Under the pieces are notes generated by a model that had not been told where the DNA came from, made no database searches, and worked only from the letters and a program-made list of their open reading frames with translations. DNA of 64,000 nucleotides from Macrotrachela quadricornifera (Eukaryota > Rotifera > Eurotatoria > Philodinida > Philodinidae), in contig JAJEKB010021049.1 of NCBI GenBank assembly GCA_022393335.1, positions 1 through 64,000 of the forward strand. Reading direction: 5' to 3'. Both the position numbers and the translations under genes were made by a program. Shown in pieces: positions 22,011 through 34,641 of this stretch (position 1 is the first letter of the stretch; each line of letters begins with the position of its first letter).

Positions 22011-24552
22011 TTATGGATTAATAATATCTCTTCGTGCACGTTCATTAACATTGTCAGTTATTAAATCAATTTCTTTAAGTGGTATAAATCGTGTTTTTTT
22101 AACAATTTTATAGGCAAAAAACATAATTGCAAATATTGGCAATATTATATAACCCGATAAAAATGTAGACACATTGAATGAATGTTGAGTACATGTAGAA
22201 TTTGCTACCTCGAAAAGATCTTTGTTAAATGTATAAGTTTCAAACATTGAAGTTCCGTTGTCTATGTTAGTACAATTAACTTTTTTTGTAGTAAATGCTG
22301 AATATCCTTGTCCAAATACACAAAAAATAATAAGAAAACCAGCTAAAAATGGTCCAATTGGAAAGAATAATGCTTTATAAACAAGATCATTCAATGAATA
22401 ACCTTGACGAATATATGCTCGACGAAATCGCCAATGTGATATCGCAATACCAAACCATGCAATAAAACCCATAACACTAGTCATGTTTACAAGCCATATA
22501 TAAATAACTTGATTACCAACAAATGAAAGACCAAAAAGAGAAGTTGCAAAAAAAGTTGTTAATACCAAACACCAAATAGGAATTCCACCTTTATTTAAAT
22601 GACGAAATATACGTGGTGCTTTACCTTCCATGGCCAATGTCCAAAAAATACGTGTACATAAATAAAGACCAGAATTACCAGCGGATAATATTGTTGTTAG
22701 AATAACAGCATTCATAATATGCTTTGCACCAGGAATTCCAGATCTTCCAAATACTAATGTAAAAGGTGATACGGCAATATTTTCAACACCACCAATTTTA
22801 GCGAGATTTTCATCATTATATGGAATAACAAGACCCATAATAAAGACAGCACCAACAAAGAATAAAACAATACGCCATATAGTTCCATTCATTGCACGAG
22901 GTACATCTCGTTTGGGATTAGCACTTTCACCGGCAGCAATACCTACAGCTTCAGTTCCCTATAAAATAATAAATATATTTCAAATTTTTCTAGACATATT
23001 ACCAAAATATTTTTTCTAATTATTATAGACTAATCGTATTAGAATATAAACTAATCTGCTCACATAAAGTTTGATAATTATATATTTATCACATGTCAAA
23101 GAAAAATATAATTTAAAATAATAAATTTTTCTATTTATTATGAATTATATATTATTAAAGAAAAGTATTCTTACTTGAAAAGCAAAACCTGAAATAATGG
23201 ATGTAGTTATTATACCAGCTATTCCACCGACAAATGGTGCTTCTCCTATTTTCCAATTTTCAAAACCAATTGTACGTTTATGGCCTTTTTCACCAATAGC
23301 ACCAGCATCTACTAATATGCCAACTAACAAAAAGATAAATACAGTAACTACTTTGATCATAGCAAACCAATATTCTGCTTCTCCATAACCTTTTACTGTG
23401 AAGGCATTCAATAAAAACATAATTAACATTCCTAATATTGACCATAATATACTAGGAAAATGTGGTAACCAAAATTGTACGATAATACCAGCAGCTACCA
23501 ATTCACCTGCTATAGTTGTCACCCATGAAAAATAATAATTATAAGCTAATGCAAAACCAAATGCCTCATCAACAAAACGACTACCAAATGTATTGAAAGA
23601 ACCACTTATAGGATATTGAGTCGAAAGTTCAGCTAGAATAAATATTAATTTATTAAGATGTTTTAATAATACTAAAACTTTATAAAATGTATTAAATTTT
23701 ATTAAAGAGATATGTATAAATTAATCGTATAGAATATAACTAAATACTTTCATAAACAATAAACAAAAAAAGATTTGTATTATGCATAATGGTTAGATTA
23801 TTATTAAATAAAAACTCTATTTCATATTTGATGATCATGATTCATCTTATCTTATTGTTTTGTTCTTTTCTTCTGATAGTACTGAATATAATGAGATGTT
23901 TAAGAAAAGAAAAATATTTGATATTTTTTTGTTTTGCAAGGGAAAAGAAAATAGGAATAATATTAACAAATTAAAATCTTATCTATTTTGAATAAAAAAG
24001 ATTTTCATTAAATTCGTTTTACCTAAACTTGTCATAACAAAGTAGACCATAACGGAAATAATAAGATAAGAAACAAGAGCACCCGCAGGACCTGCTGATG
24101 CTAATGCTTGACCAGAAGCTAAAAATAATCCTGTTCCAATAGTACCACCTAATGCAATCATAATCATGTGTCGTTCTTTTAAATTTCGATGAAGATCATC
24201 ATTATTTGTTAATATTAACTGTTTATCAGCATTGTTTTCATTATAAATATTATTTAATGGTTCTTTTCTAAATCGTTTTGGTAGAATATTATGAAATACT
24301 CTTTGAATAACATTCGTCTAAAAACAAAACAAAATAAAACAATATAAATAATTTCTTTAAAATTATACATGAGTATTGTTTTGATTGATATGATTATTAT
24401 CTATTTGTGTTGAATCTACATATGATGATGCTGATGAAATAACACTAATCTAAATAAATAAATGTGTTTATTATTGGAAAGAAAAATTTCTAAATTTAAC
24501 GTACCGGTATTCCATTTTCATCTAGACTATTGGTAAAATGATTGGTCTTCAT
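22011..24552 (-). CDS. fungal-type (YAT family) amino acid permease, five exons
   Basis: Minus-strand exons are 24505-24552, 24369-24449, 24023-24317, 23175-23632 and 22011-22958; the spliced protein has 609 residues. A hydrophilic cytosolic N-terminus of about 93 residues precedes TM1 with GGTIGTG (100-106) and ASAGPAGALVSYLIISVMVY. Other family marks are SLAELSTQYPISGSF, FQGTEAVGIAAGESANPKRD (across the exon 4/5 junction), VPYND-like VIPYNDENL, NAVILTTILSAGNSGLYLCT, KGGIPIWCLVLTTFFATSLF and ISHWRFRRAYIRQGYSL. This is the APC-superfamily amino acid/polyamine permease layout, closest in my memory to fungal GAP1/CAN1-type H+-coupled importers, which metazoans normally lack. Introns are 55, 51, 390 and 216 nt, so the gene is established in a eukaryotic genome. 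No disruption is seen; substrate range is unknown. Confidence 0.9.
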
Positions 24553-25212
24553 TATGTTTATCTAAAAAATAGAATGATGCATCATCATTTTGTATTCTTG
24601 TTTTTATATAATACGTTTTTATCTTAGAAAATTTTCTGTTGTTTTTTCAATAAATGAAAAAATCTCAACATCTTTTTCTTCTTATCAGTATCATATATGA
24701 TGTATCATTTTCTTTATTTTTTTGTTATATAGCTACTGAGGACAATTAGTTTGTTACAACGTTTTCTCTTAAACTTTATAAAAATCTTTCAAGAAAAAAT
24801 AAAAAAATACGCATAAATATAACATGAGAGTCCTGTAATCAGTAAAGATTTATTATCATTACAAAGATGAAATGACAAAATAAATGTGTATTCTACCTGT
24901 TCTTTTTATAGTTTAAATCAACAAATATTTAAAACAGGCTAACCGGGGCAATATGCAAAGTTTAAATTTCATTATTTTTTTGTTATAACTTATTATTAAT
25001 CATAGTCTATCGATTATCTTTTGATGATTAATGATTATATTTTGTTATATATTTTTTATAATAAATAATAAAGTTTCATTTTGTTAAATACAAAATAAAC
25101 TTATATATATGTTCAAATATATGATATAAAAATAAAATAAGAATAATTCATTATTATTTTATTATATAAGAAATTTTTATCAATTAATCTTTGAAAATTA
25201 GTTAGTTGAAGT
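24553..25212. other. AT-rich DNA upstream of the permease
   Basis: A possible 5-prime UTR acceptor (TTTTTTAG) lies just upstream of the permease ATG on the minus strand. Nothing else was recognised. Confidence 0.45.
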
Positions 25213-25980
25213 TTATATATAACGAATGGATATATCAGATTGATTCCATTTGATTTGTTGATATATGGTTATTGTATTTATTTCATTTATTGTGCAACAT
25301 GGACCTGGATGATAACCTCGAACATTTGATGCAATATAATATTCTTCAGCTGGAACAATTAATCTAGATTCAAGTTCGAAAAACCAATTTATCATTTGTC
25401 CATGAAGAAGTTGTGAACCAGTTTTTAATGTTTCATTAATTTGAGCAATACTATCAAAACGATAAAAACCAAAATTTGAATTATTTTTAGTTAAATTTAA
25501 TAATGGATCTATTTGTGATGGTACATAAATGTCTTCACCTAAAACAATTGAACCATTTTTTGTTCGAATTTTATAATTAATATAATTATCATTTATGGAT
25601 AGAGATATATTTATACAATTATTTATTTTTGAATCAATTGAAATATTTCCTGATTTCCATCCTAAACGATCATTTCCATATGAAAACCATTTATTTTTTA
25701 AAAAATCATATGTTAAACCAATATCTATCGAAACTCCATTAAATCGGTTAAATATACCAAGACTAATATAAAATCCATCATTAGATAATGTTTTATTTGA
25801 TGGAATAATAATTGTTGGTAAACAATAGATTAATTGTGTAGATATAAATGCATATTGACATGATGTATCAACACGATACCAAGCACCTGTTCCACCACCA
25901 TTCCATGCTTGACTACAATTTAATATACATTCATTTACATTTAATAATAATATTATTATCAATAAAAAAAGAAATTTCAT
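25213..25980 (-). CDS. secreted glycoprotein of unknown function
   Basis: This 255-residue single-exon protein has a clear signal peptide (MKFLFLLIIILLLNVNEC). The mature part begins with NCSQAWNGGGTGAWYRVDTS and CQYAF and ends with GYHPGPCCTINE and a hydrophilic tail. It has many N-glycosylation sequons (NCS, NKT, NIS, NLT, NNS, NET, NQS), about seven Cys, and alternating beta-type hydrophobicity in the middle (FYISLGIFNRFNGVSIDIGL). No transmembrane segment follows the signal peptide, so it is probably secreted. I do not recognise the family; a beta-sandwich or lectin-like fold would fit but is a guess. Codon bias matches neighbouring intact genes. Confidence 0.75.
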   Translation of the reverse strand: MKFLFLLIIILLLNVNECILNCSQAWNGGGTGAWYRVDTSCQYAFISTQLIYCLPTIIIPSNKTLSNDGFYISLGIFNRFNGVSIDIGLTYDFLKNKWFSYGNDRLGWKSGNISIDSKINNCINISLSINDNYINYKIRTKNGSIVLGEDIYVPSQIDPLLNLTKNNSNFGFYRFDSIAQINETLKTGSQLLHGQMINWFFELESRLIVPAEEYYIASNVRGYHPGPCCTINEINTITIYQQIKWNQSDISIRYI

Positions 25981-26406
25981 TTGACAAAATAATCTTTTCT
26001 ATTTATTAAAAATTCTTTATTTTTTTTTGGTCTATGTTAGATTTATTTCTTATCATAACTTATTTTATTTTATTTTTTATCAATAAAAGATAAACAATAT
26101 TGTTTTTAGATTTTTTTTTTGTTTTATAGAAGAAATATATTCATTTGATCTATTTAACAAGATTTTTTAAATAAAGTTTCATTCATGATTATCAATAAAT
26201 GTAAGGATATTTATAATGAAATGTATTGGTTATTCAAAATAATGACGCAGTTAATATAGGTAATTATATACATTAGATAGATAAAATGGGCGTTGTCGCA
26301 CTATTGCACTTCTCTATTCCTGCACTTTTTCATGCACGTTATGCTTCATATATTTTTTTTATATAGACATATAAATAATAACGACAATCATTATTTACTG
26401 TAAATA
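25981..26406. other. divergent intergenic region
   Basis: This is AT-rich DNA between the divergent genes at 25980 and 26407. A TTTATATAGA run at about 26359-26368 could serve as a TATA element for the rightward gene; this is weak. Confidence 0.35.
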
Positions 26407-27051
26407 ATGATTACAATAAACAAATCTATTCCATCATCGTTTGGAAAATTAACTTCTACCATTTTTGGCCCATATACATTATATACATGTAGTATATCAT
26501 GTGAAATTATTGATAAATATCTTCCAAATAAACTTTCTTCTTTTCCTTCATTATCATGGACAGATTCAATGAAACGTGATTTTTTTTATTCAAAACCAAT
26601 TCTATTAGCCTCTCGTTCACAAATAAGTGATCATCAAGAAGAATTATCTCATTCAATAACAACTGAAGATTTTTTTAAAAATTTATTATTAGAAAAAAAT
26701 AATATATTAAGATATAATTTTATAATAACTGGTAATAATCTTGCATTTATTCGAATTCCTCATACTCGTCATATTTCATATCATATACTTGGTAAACATA
26801 TAACATTAGCAAATTATTGTAATGATGTACGATTTGCTGGTGAATTTTGGCATGATGAAAATAATAAATATCTATTTAATAATAATTCTGGTACTTATCG
26901 ACCATCAAATATATTAATTGAAAAAACTGTTCAAATTTTTAATGAATTAATTCCTTATTTAGAATTTCAAGGAATTTCTTATAAAATAAATTGTCGACCT
27001 TCTATTAACTCTCGTTTTATTTATAAATTAAAAAAAAGAAAATATAAATAA
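26407..27051 (+). CDS. unknown protein with NNNSGTYRPS motif
   Basis: This 214-residue single-exon ORF has no signal peptide or membrane segment. The C-terminal half contains SYHILGKHITLANYCNDVRF, AGEFWHDENNKYLFNNNSGT, YRPSN, then a helix EKTVQIFNELIPYLEFQGIS, and it ends with a very basic tail (KLKKRKYK). The pattern HxxLAxxxxVxxAGE....NNxSGTYRP resembles a widespread uncharacterised eukaryotic family that I know only by motif and cannot name with certainty. The ORF is complete with AT-biased codons, and the next gene (27387) is on the same strand about 340 bp downstream, with a poly-A/poly-T stretch between. Confidence 0.7.
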   Translation: MITINKSIPSSFGKLTSTIFGPYTLYTCSISCEIIDKYLPNKLSSFPSLSWTDSMKRDFFYSKPILLASRSQISDHQEELSHSITTEDFFKNLLLEKNNILRYNFIITGNNLAFIRIPHTRHISYHILGKHITLANYCNDVRFAGEFWHDENNKYLFNNNSGTYRPSNILIEKTVQIFNELIPYLEFQGISYKINCRPSINSRFIYKLKKRKYK

Positions 27052-27386
27052 ATATTTTTAAAGAAAATTGTATTCAAGAATAATGAATCAATTATTAATG
27101 AGACATATTCAAAAAAAAAAAGAAGAATTTTTATGTATTGTTCATGTAAACAAAAGAACGAAAATGCTTTTTTTTTTAAAAAAAAAAGAATTGGTTACAG
27201 CGTATGTGTCTTCATATAATAAGTAATGGTTAAACATACTCAAAATGTAAAATGTATTTATGTAACTTGTGTACATCGAGTTTTTCTTGTTTTTATTTTG
27301 CACTTTCGTCTTTCAATACAACTAGGTTTTTTTTAATAATAAAATTATTTTTATTTAATAAAATAGATACTATTTCTATATTAATA

Positions 27387-27510
27387 ATGATTACTCGAAA
27401 ATTATTTCAATCACCAACTTTTCTATTTTCATTTTCTTTAATTTCATTTTTATTACTTATTATACATTATTATTCAAAATATCATTCATTAAATACTATA
27501 TATACAACTA

Positions 27511-27544
<34 letters not shown>

Positions 27545-28438
27545 TACATATGAAAATATTCCAACAAAAATTTTTGAAATAAATGATCGAGAACCAACAT
27601 TTAAATTAGCAACATATGATGGATATAAATTTCCATTAGAACGAAATCGTGCACAAACAACATTAATTACTTCTTTACAACTTCGTCAAAGATGTCAAAA
27701 AAATCCAAATACAACTGTTGTTGATATTGGTGCATCATTAGGTATATTGATTTAAAAAATTAAAAAAAAAAATTCTTTTTTTTTTCTTTTTAAGGAGGAT
27801 TTGGTTTCTATGCAGCAGCATGTGGATGTCAAGTATATATGTTTGAAATTGAACCAAAAAAACTTTCACTTATTAAAAAATCTATAAAACTTAATTCATT
27901 TGAATCACGTATTCATTTAATTGCAAAAGCTGTTAGTGATTTAAAAGCTAATACAACAGTTTATTTTAGTAGAAATACTAGTAGTCAATTATCAGATTCA
28001 AACGATATTAATATTAATAATCCAGATATATATATTGGTGAAACAATTAATTTAAATCAATATTCATTTCCATCTGATATATATATACTTCGTGTTGATG
28101 TTCAAGGACATGAATTACATGTTTTTCGATCAGCTGAAAAATTATTTCGAGAATATATTGTACATCATGCTATTTTTGAATATACATCTTGGGGAACAAC
28201 AAAAACTGTACAAAAAGATATATTTGGTTATATGAAACATATTTTAGGTGCAAAAAAATTTTATGCACTTCATCCAAAAGAACCAAGTATTTATGGACCT
28301 TTAGATGAAGAGGATATTATTGAATTTTATAGTAAACATAATGAACAACGTTTACAAAGAGATGTTTATGTATTATTTAGAGATGAAGGATTAATTATCA
28401 CTTCGACTCCTTATACTTTTGAGTCATCTTATACATAA
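27387..28438 (+). CDS. FkbM-family SAM methyltransferase, membrane-anchored
   Basis: Exons 27387-27741 and 27795-28438 are joined across a 53-nt intron to give 332 residues. I chose the ATG at 27387 (MITRKLFQSP) because it places one signal-anchor segment at residues 11-28, as in type II Golgi enzymes; an upstream in-frame ATG at 27252 lies in unlikely coding DNA. A nine-Asn run (43-51) and linker follow, then the methyltransferase fold: VVDIGASLGGFGFYAA (motif I, spanning the splice junction), YMFEIEPKKLSLIKKSIKLN, IHLIAKAVSD and ILRVDVQGHELHVFRSAEKL, all diagnostic of Methyltransf_21/FkbM. FkbM enzymes O-methylate varied substrates, often sugars; the target here is unknown. The 335-bp gap before it is AT-rich with A and T runs. 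Confidence 0.88.
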
Positions 28439-31400
28439 TTTGATCTATTCAATTGTTTACAACGAATATTTTATTTTCATTTATTATCATTAAAAAATAT
28501 TGTAATTGTTTAGTTTTTTGTAGATGTTTTTTATTCAATTATCTGATTAAATATTCATAATATAGATATGTGAACAACATTATATTGAAAAATTCGTGAG
28601 ATTTTTCTGTCTTTAAAAACAAATTCAATTCATTATTCTAAAATTTGATGCTTTATTGAAATGTGGTATGATGAACAAAAATATATTTAGAATTTCAAAT
28701 TTTTTCAAACTATTCTGTAGTCATTTCGATGAATTGATAATTCAATAATTGAATAATATATATTCATTAAAATAAATATCATTCATTATTATGAAGTCGT
28801 TCTTTTTCGTCAGCTAATAATCAAAAATGTTCTATTATTCTATGACCAGTTGATTCTTCAGATTGTAGTAACAGTGACAATGAATTCATATTGATCGTAT
28901 AACATTTCTTTTTTTTTTAACATCGTTTTATAAAGTGAAATTCATCTTTATTCATCAATGTTAGTAAAAGTAGCCAGTTCCCATCAAGCAATGACCAATG
29001 AAAAATATGTATTTCTTCCTCTAATCTCAATTAAAGATGAATGAAAAATGTTCCAGAAAATTTTTTATAAAACTAAAAAACATGACTATTTTGTTGTCAT
29101 CGATAAATCGTTTTTTCTACAAGATTTGGTGTTTATTTTAACCTTTTATCTATGATCGTGATGTTAGTCAACGCTCTGAGTAAAATAAAGCAGAAAAGGT
29201 TCATTCAGATCGATTCGAATGTTATTTTTATCCCTAGATTTATATCTCATTTGATTCAGTACTTCAAGATGGTAAAAGATCTCTGAGAATTTTTCGTATT
29301 ATTCCGCACTCCGAAAGCTCTCTTAATACAGATTTATAGATAATCGTTATAATTTCAAAATAGCCGTGCTCTGATCGAAAACACCCAACTGATAGAACCA
29401 CACTAGTTCTTATAAAATAAGAGCTTTAGAGATTTTGAAATGATGTTTTGGTCTGGAAGCTACCATTACGAAAAAATAATCGATTTTCTTTTGTAAAATT
29501 TGATCAAGTGTTTTCCAATATAAACCATCTTATTCAACAAACCAGCTGTCAAACTATTTGAGTTCGTTTTTTTCGTATCAATAATTAATATGGCATTGAT
29601 ATATTATGTTTGAATTCCATTATCAATAGAATAGACAACGTTTAAATATTAGAGTTTAGTTTTATATATGTGTATATATATTGTTCTATTGTAGTTTATA
29701 CTATGATATGTAGTTACAAAATTTGTTTTTCCGTGTTTTTACAATTTACTCCTTTCTTTTTGAATGATATTGTATATTCAATACATTTTTGGTTTCTAAA
29801 TATAAGATACTTGATATGTTCTAGACTTTCATTTTCATTAGATCAGCTGAAAATAGTTATCGTTTAAATTTTGAAATATGTCGCTAGTTAAATTGCAAGA
29901 TTCAATATGATTCGAATGATAATATAAATTGAAGAAGAAAAAAAAGAGTTTTATCGTACTAATTAACTAAATAATAAATGAGAAATATTTCGTATAAAGA
30001 ATAAATAGTTTAAGCAAAAGTAAACAGTAAAATTCTGACAATTTGATACGTTGTATTGATTACGTATGACATTTCAAAAATAGTGAGAATAATACTTTAA
30101 AAACACATAGTAAGTTTGAGAAACTTCTTTTTATATATGGAATGATAGAAAAAAAAAGATGCTTTGATCCTTCTTGCTATTTGATCAGTCTTCACCTAAT
30201 ATAATAATATTGAAATTCTCATGAAATTTATTTAGTTTTGATATGTAAGCAGTAAAATTAGTTCATATTCTCATCTATATGCATTCTCCTCATATTATTC
30301 TCTTTGTTCTTGCCTCTTGTGATACCAAACTCTTCACATATATGCGTATATTTATACATCCAAAGACACATGTCCTATTTTTTGTGTATATGTGCAGATT
30401 ATTAATGTATTCTTAAGAAAATTGGAGAAATAAAATCAAATTAAGTTTTATCACTATTCATTTCTGTTTTAGTTGAGCAAAGAAAATGTTTTCATCTACA
30501 TTAAAATACGTACTGCACTCAATATTCAAATAAAAACTATTCATGAAGATCGACAAGAATCTGCAGCCAACGAGCATCCAGAGAGATCTGTTATAGAGGC
30601 AACTTCTGAAAATATTGAACAAACTTATAATATTATTAATGATGCTCCTTATGTTACAATACAAACAATTGTAAACCGAAACTGATTTAAGCCATGACAT
30701 CGTTCACCGAATAAGCTCAAATCATTTGAAACTTTAAAAAGCTACCGATTTCTATATACTTAAATAGCTGGTTGATCTTCAATGAGCTAAACAAATTCAA
30801 ATCAGAGATGCCAGAAATTATTTTATTTGTTGTTTAACTTGATCCGTAATTCGATTGATTGCTCTGTGGATGAGTTCCAATCCAAATCTATACTGTTTTC
30901 AGTCCATGAGTCATAGAATTGTTTTCAAAAGCTAGTACACTGTCCATTAGATAAGCCCAATGGATAACCGCATGTGATGACTTTCAATTTTTTGTTCTTA
31001 TCGATCGCGGTATTTTATTTTAATCGATGATAAGATAGTATTTGAAGTTTTTATTGATTAAGAAGAGAAGATCAGAATTTGGCTCGACAAAAATTGATAA
31101 TCGTTCTGTTGGTTACAAGATAGCATTATTTGCGTAGTGGATATCTATTAATTAAACAATGTTTAATTTCATCAACAAGGAAATAACTTCATGAGAATAT
31201 TCTTCTTTAATCGAAATAAAATGGTCCAATTGGATAGAATACAGTATGTTTATAAGAATTCATTTTTTCAAAATAACTTATACAAACTAAATGTCGATAA
31301 TATCATTTTCTAACTCAAAATAAAATCATAGTAAATTCATGTTGTAATCAATTCTAATACTTCAAAGTGTTATTTCTTTCCCTTTTCTTGTCAGTGAAAA

Positions 31401-32358
31401 CTTTGAATAGTGCTCGATTATTGTTAAAAAATATTCAAGTTGATTCTTAAGACTAAGGTACAAATATTTGAAATTCTTATCGAAAAAGTATTTATGGAAC
31501 ACTCTGTATATCTCAATAAAAAGAGAATCTAAGCTGTAAAATCAAGAAAAACTGTAAATAAAATATTAAGATTAATATTGAGCGCCAAGATAAGAGGCAA
31601 TGACATAGACGAGAGAGAAAAATAAAATTTTGTATCATCTATGCATGCCATACGTGATCATCCAACCAAACAGTAAGTATTGAGGAGTTGATCAGTTATA
31701 TATGCCAAATTGTTATGACATCTTCATTGGAGAAACACCTCTATAATTAGGTTCTTGGAAATGTAGTTAATTTCATGAGTTAACTCATAAGTGGCTCATG
31801 GATCACTCGTCAAATTTTAGTGAACGGACAAGGGTTGACGTAATTCAAATAGACTGTCCAATCTCACTGGATTGAGTTAGGATCAACCTCCTGGAAACTC
31901 CAACACAATCTATTCGCTATCTTCGATAGAGGTATGCTTCCTCCTTTCACTTCAGAATAATATAGCCTGGACGTAGGATCATATTTTGTACAAAAGAACA
32001 AGAATTGGTAAAATATTCATTCTGCTTGTGGTAGACTTCCTAGTAGTCTTCAATATTCCTCGACATTTGAAGATGCACAATTTTATAGAGAATTATTTTC
32101 GGAACCCCCCAGTTTATTCAATAGAATATTGTAGCACGTTTGGAATGAGGTGCTGTTAAGTTTCTTTTGTTCAAACAAAATTTTCGGATCTCTAAGAGAT
32201 TATAATATATCTTATGGCACATGTATTAGTTTTATACTCATTTATTTGTAGAAATATTTATGATAAGGACCACAAGCAAGAATTAGTATAATAAGAAATT
32301 TTTTATAAGAGATATACTATTCGAGAATATAATGAGTTAGAAAAAAATTATTTTACTA
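28439..32358. other. long AT-rich stretch, no recognised gene
   Basis: About 3.9 kb shows no convincing gene. A 70-codon open frame at 30473-30685 follows a TTTTAG acceptor-like site but has no motif, no start and no partner exon. No transposon termini were recognised. Confidence 0.45.
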
Positions 32359-32637
32359 TTACATAAAGACGCTGTAACTGCGAGGATTTGTCTCAGTGGA
32401 ATATTGTCACCCACGTTCATAGCACTGGGTACCACATAGCTTTTGGGTACGATCGCAGATGATACCACCTGGGAAACATATTTGCGTATCGTCATAACAT
32501 TATGTGTCGTATAATTGCTGTTCAGGATTGCAGGCACTGCGTTTCTTCCGCACTGATCTCTCTAGCGGACTTGTTTGGACAACTATCACCAAGAGAAAAA
32601 GATAGACTGCAGTCGTTACGAGGAGATTACGATGCAT
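32359..32637 (-). pseudogene. broken gene for a small secreted cysteine-rich peptide
   Basis: From the ATG at 32637 the minus-strand frame gives a strong signal peptide (residues 1 to about 22, MHRNLLVTTAVYLFLLVIVV), a short propeptide ending in the dibasic/furin-like site RKKR (30-33), then a Cys-rich region with about seven Cys. Two in-frame stops interrupt it: TAA at codon 46 (32500-32502) and TGA at codon 77 (32407-32409). No GT...AG intron of workable size removes the first stop. The layout (signal, propeptide, basic cleavage site, disulfide-rich core) is that of secreted peptides such as neuropeptides, antimicrobial peptides or knottins; which of these it was cannot be told. GC is higher than in the flanks. 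Confidence 0.6.
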
Positions 32638-34571
32638 TTCGTATTGATAGAGAATAATCGGTGTCGACAGTCGAATATCGTTGAGTATACGAAGGTGTCG
32701 TAAGTAATATGCTCTAGATTTTATATATTATCGTTATGCTATCAACGATGCGTATCAATTCGCTTTATATCATGTGCAGTAGCGATAAGTTGTAATGAAT
32801 CATTTTAGTTTTCTCTGTGTATTTGTTTTCAACATTGATATGCAATACGGGATTTTGCCTTTATTTCTCTTCTAGAATGCAACAAATAATATTGCATGTG
32901 TACATACAACGCCCGAAAGAACAACATCTGACGTCAATCACATGATACATACTGGAATAACAACCAAAAAAATATACCAAATGCGTGCCCACGTTTTAAT
33001 TGCTGTATTTTTCATATGTACAACTAGCAAAACTGTGAAGAAGCTCAACGGATTTCTTATTCTCGATCTTCCTAAAATGACTTGACAAGTTTTGCAGTCG
33101 TGAACAAAAGACCCACAACATAGGAAAAACTATCTAAATAAGGATTCTTTGCTTCGAAACTTCTACTATAAGAAGAACTTGTTGAGTTTTCATCACAGGA
33201 AAAAGTTCAAGCCATATGGCCTCGTCAAGGCTGAAATATAAAACACATATGTACGATTTTGTTTGGATTTAATACAAGATTTCGGTGTTAATAGCATTAT
33301 AGTATACGTTTTTTCGAAAAGAATTTCTGTACCTTGACTTACTAGAATTAAAAAATCTTTACTACAGAAAATATCTTGCGCAAATTTTACCCCCATGTTT
33401 GTGGGAAAGTATGAGGGTAAATGACGAGTAAAATTTTGTATAGATTTTAGCATTGAGAATTTTACTCTCATATTTCTGGAAACGTATGAGAGGTATTTAA
33501 ATGTATTTTAATATTCAAAAATTTTATCTACATTGTTTTTTTCTGCTTTGAATTTTTTTAGATGCTATTAGTATTGAAAGCTTTTAACAGTAGGAGACTA
33601 TTACGGCACATTACAGCACGCTGCCTTTTCTAACATAAGTAGTTCATCGTCTGATTTTCGACTAAAGATTTCATAGAATTACCTAGCAAAAATTTCTGAA
33701 TCTTGTTGTTTTTCCTTTATGTAACTTTGATAAATTCGGTATGATTTGATTAATTTGTAAAAAGAATATGCTGTATTTATTTTGCAAGTAACACTCAAAG
33801 TAAAGAATCTTCATTTAGATCGTTTTTACTGTATTACGAGACTTTTATTCACAACTGTTAAGTGATCCTGAATGAATAATCGAAACTTATTGAAAATTTA
33901 AAATATTTATTTTGATATTGACAAAAATTTAATCTGCGATAACGGAGTGTTATGTTTCTTTTTCTCAAAAGTATACCGTTAGAGAATCTAGGAAGAAAGT
34001 CGAAAAAATAAAATGTTCACTACATCGAGAAAATACTTATATCAGTTATGTAAATGGACAGAATATATATGTCGAATGAAAATAGATCTGTTTTGATCGT
34101 CATAATCTTTTCTACATAATCATCAAAAAAATCTTACGATCATTTACAACTAATAACATCATTAACTAAGCAGTTAGAAAAGATGTGTAATATTTCAATT
34201 TAGAAATGTCAAATATGATTTTATTTATGTAACTATTCGCTTGTTTGAGTTAGTCACATCTTTAACTTTATAAACTAATGTTCATAAAAATTACATTTTA
34301 GTTTTCTCAGGATTTTTTTTGTCCGTTAGCTTGAGAAATATCAATGAATCTTTTATAGTTTATTGAGTAAAACTGAAAGTGCAAAAAAACATAATATCAG
34401 ATTACAGAAAGAAAAACTAGCTTAAATAAATGAAGAAATACGCAAATATTTTTGTAACGTAATATATTAAAGAAGGATTATATAAAATATAGAGTGTATC
34501 CAAGTGTTAGAGATAATTTGATCGAAATAAAATTAATATTGAATTAACGTCAAGCATATTCATCTATTTTT
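32638..34571. other. AT-rich DNA, no recognised gene
   Basis: No coding signal or repeat boundary was recognised. A 92-codon minus-strand frame at 33193-33471 lacks motifs and looks like chance. Confidence 0.45.
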
Positions 34572-34580
34572 TATATAAAA
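34572..34580 (+). promoter_or_regulatory. TATA box of the LRR gene
   Basis: TATATAAAA followed by GGTGC lies 62 bp upstream of the LRR gene ATG. A TCAGTGG initiator-like site near 34623 gives plausible TATA-to-start spacing. Confidence 0.45.
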
Positions 34581-34641
34581 GGTGCAAATAAAAAGATAAT
34601 CGTAATTGTAACTCGACGAAAGTCAGTGGAAAAGGACGAAA

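Noticed and set aside
30473..30685. Possible last exon after a TTTTAG acceptor
   Set aside because: There is no upstream exon, no motif, and the opposite strand is open too, so it is not supported as a gene.
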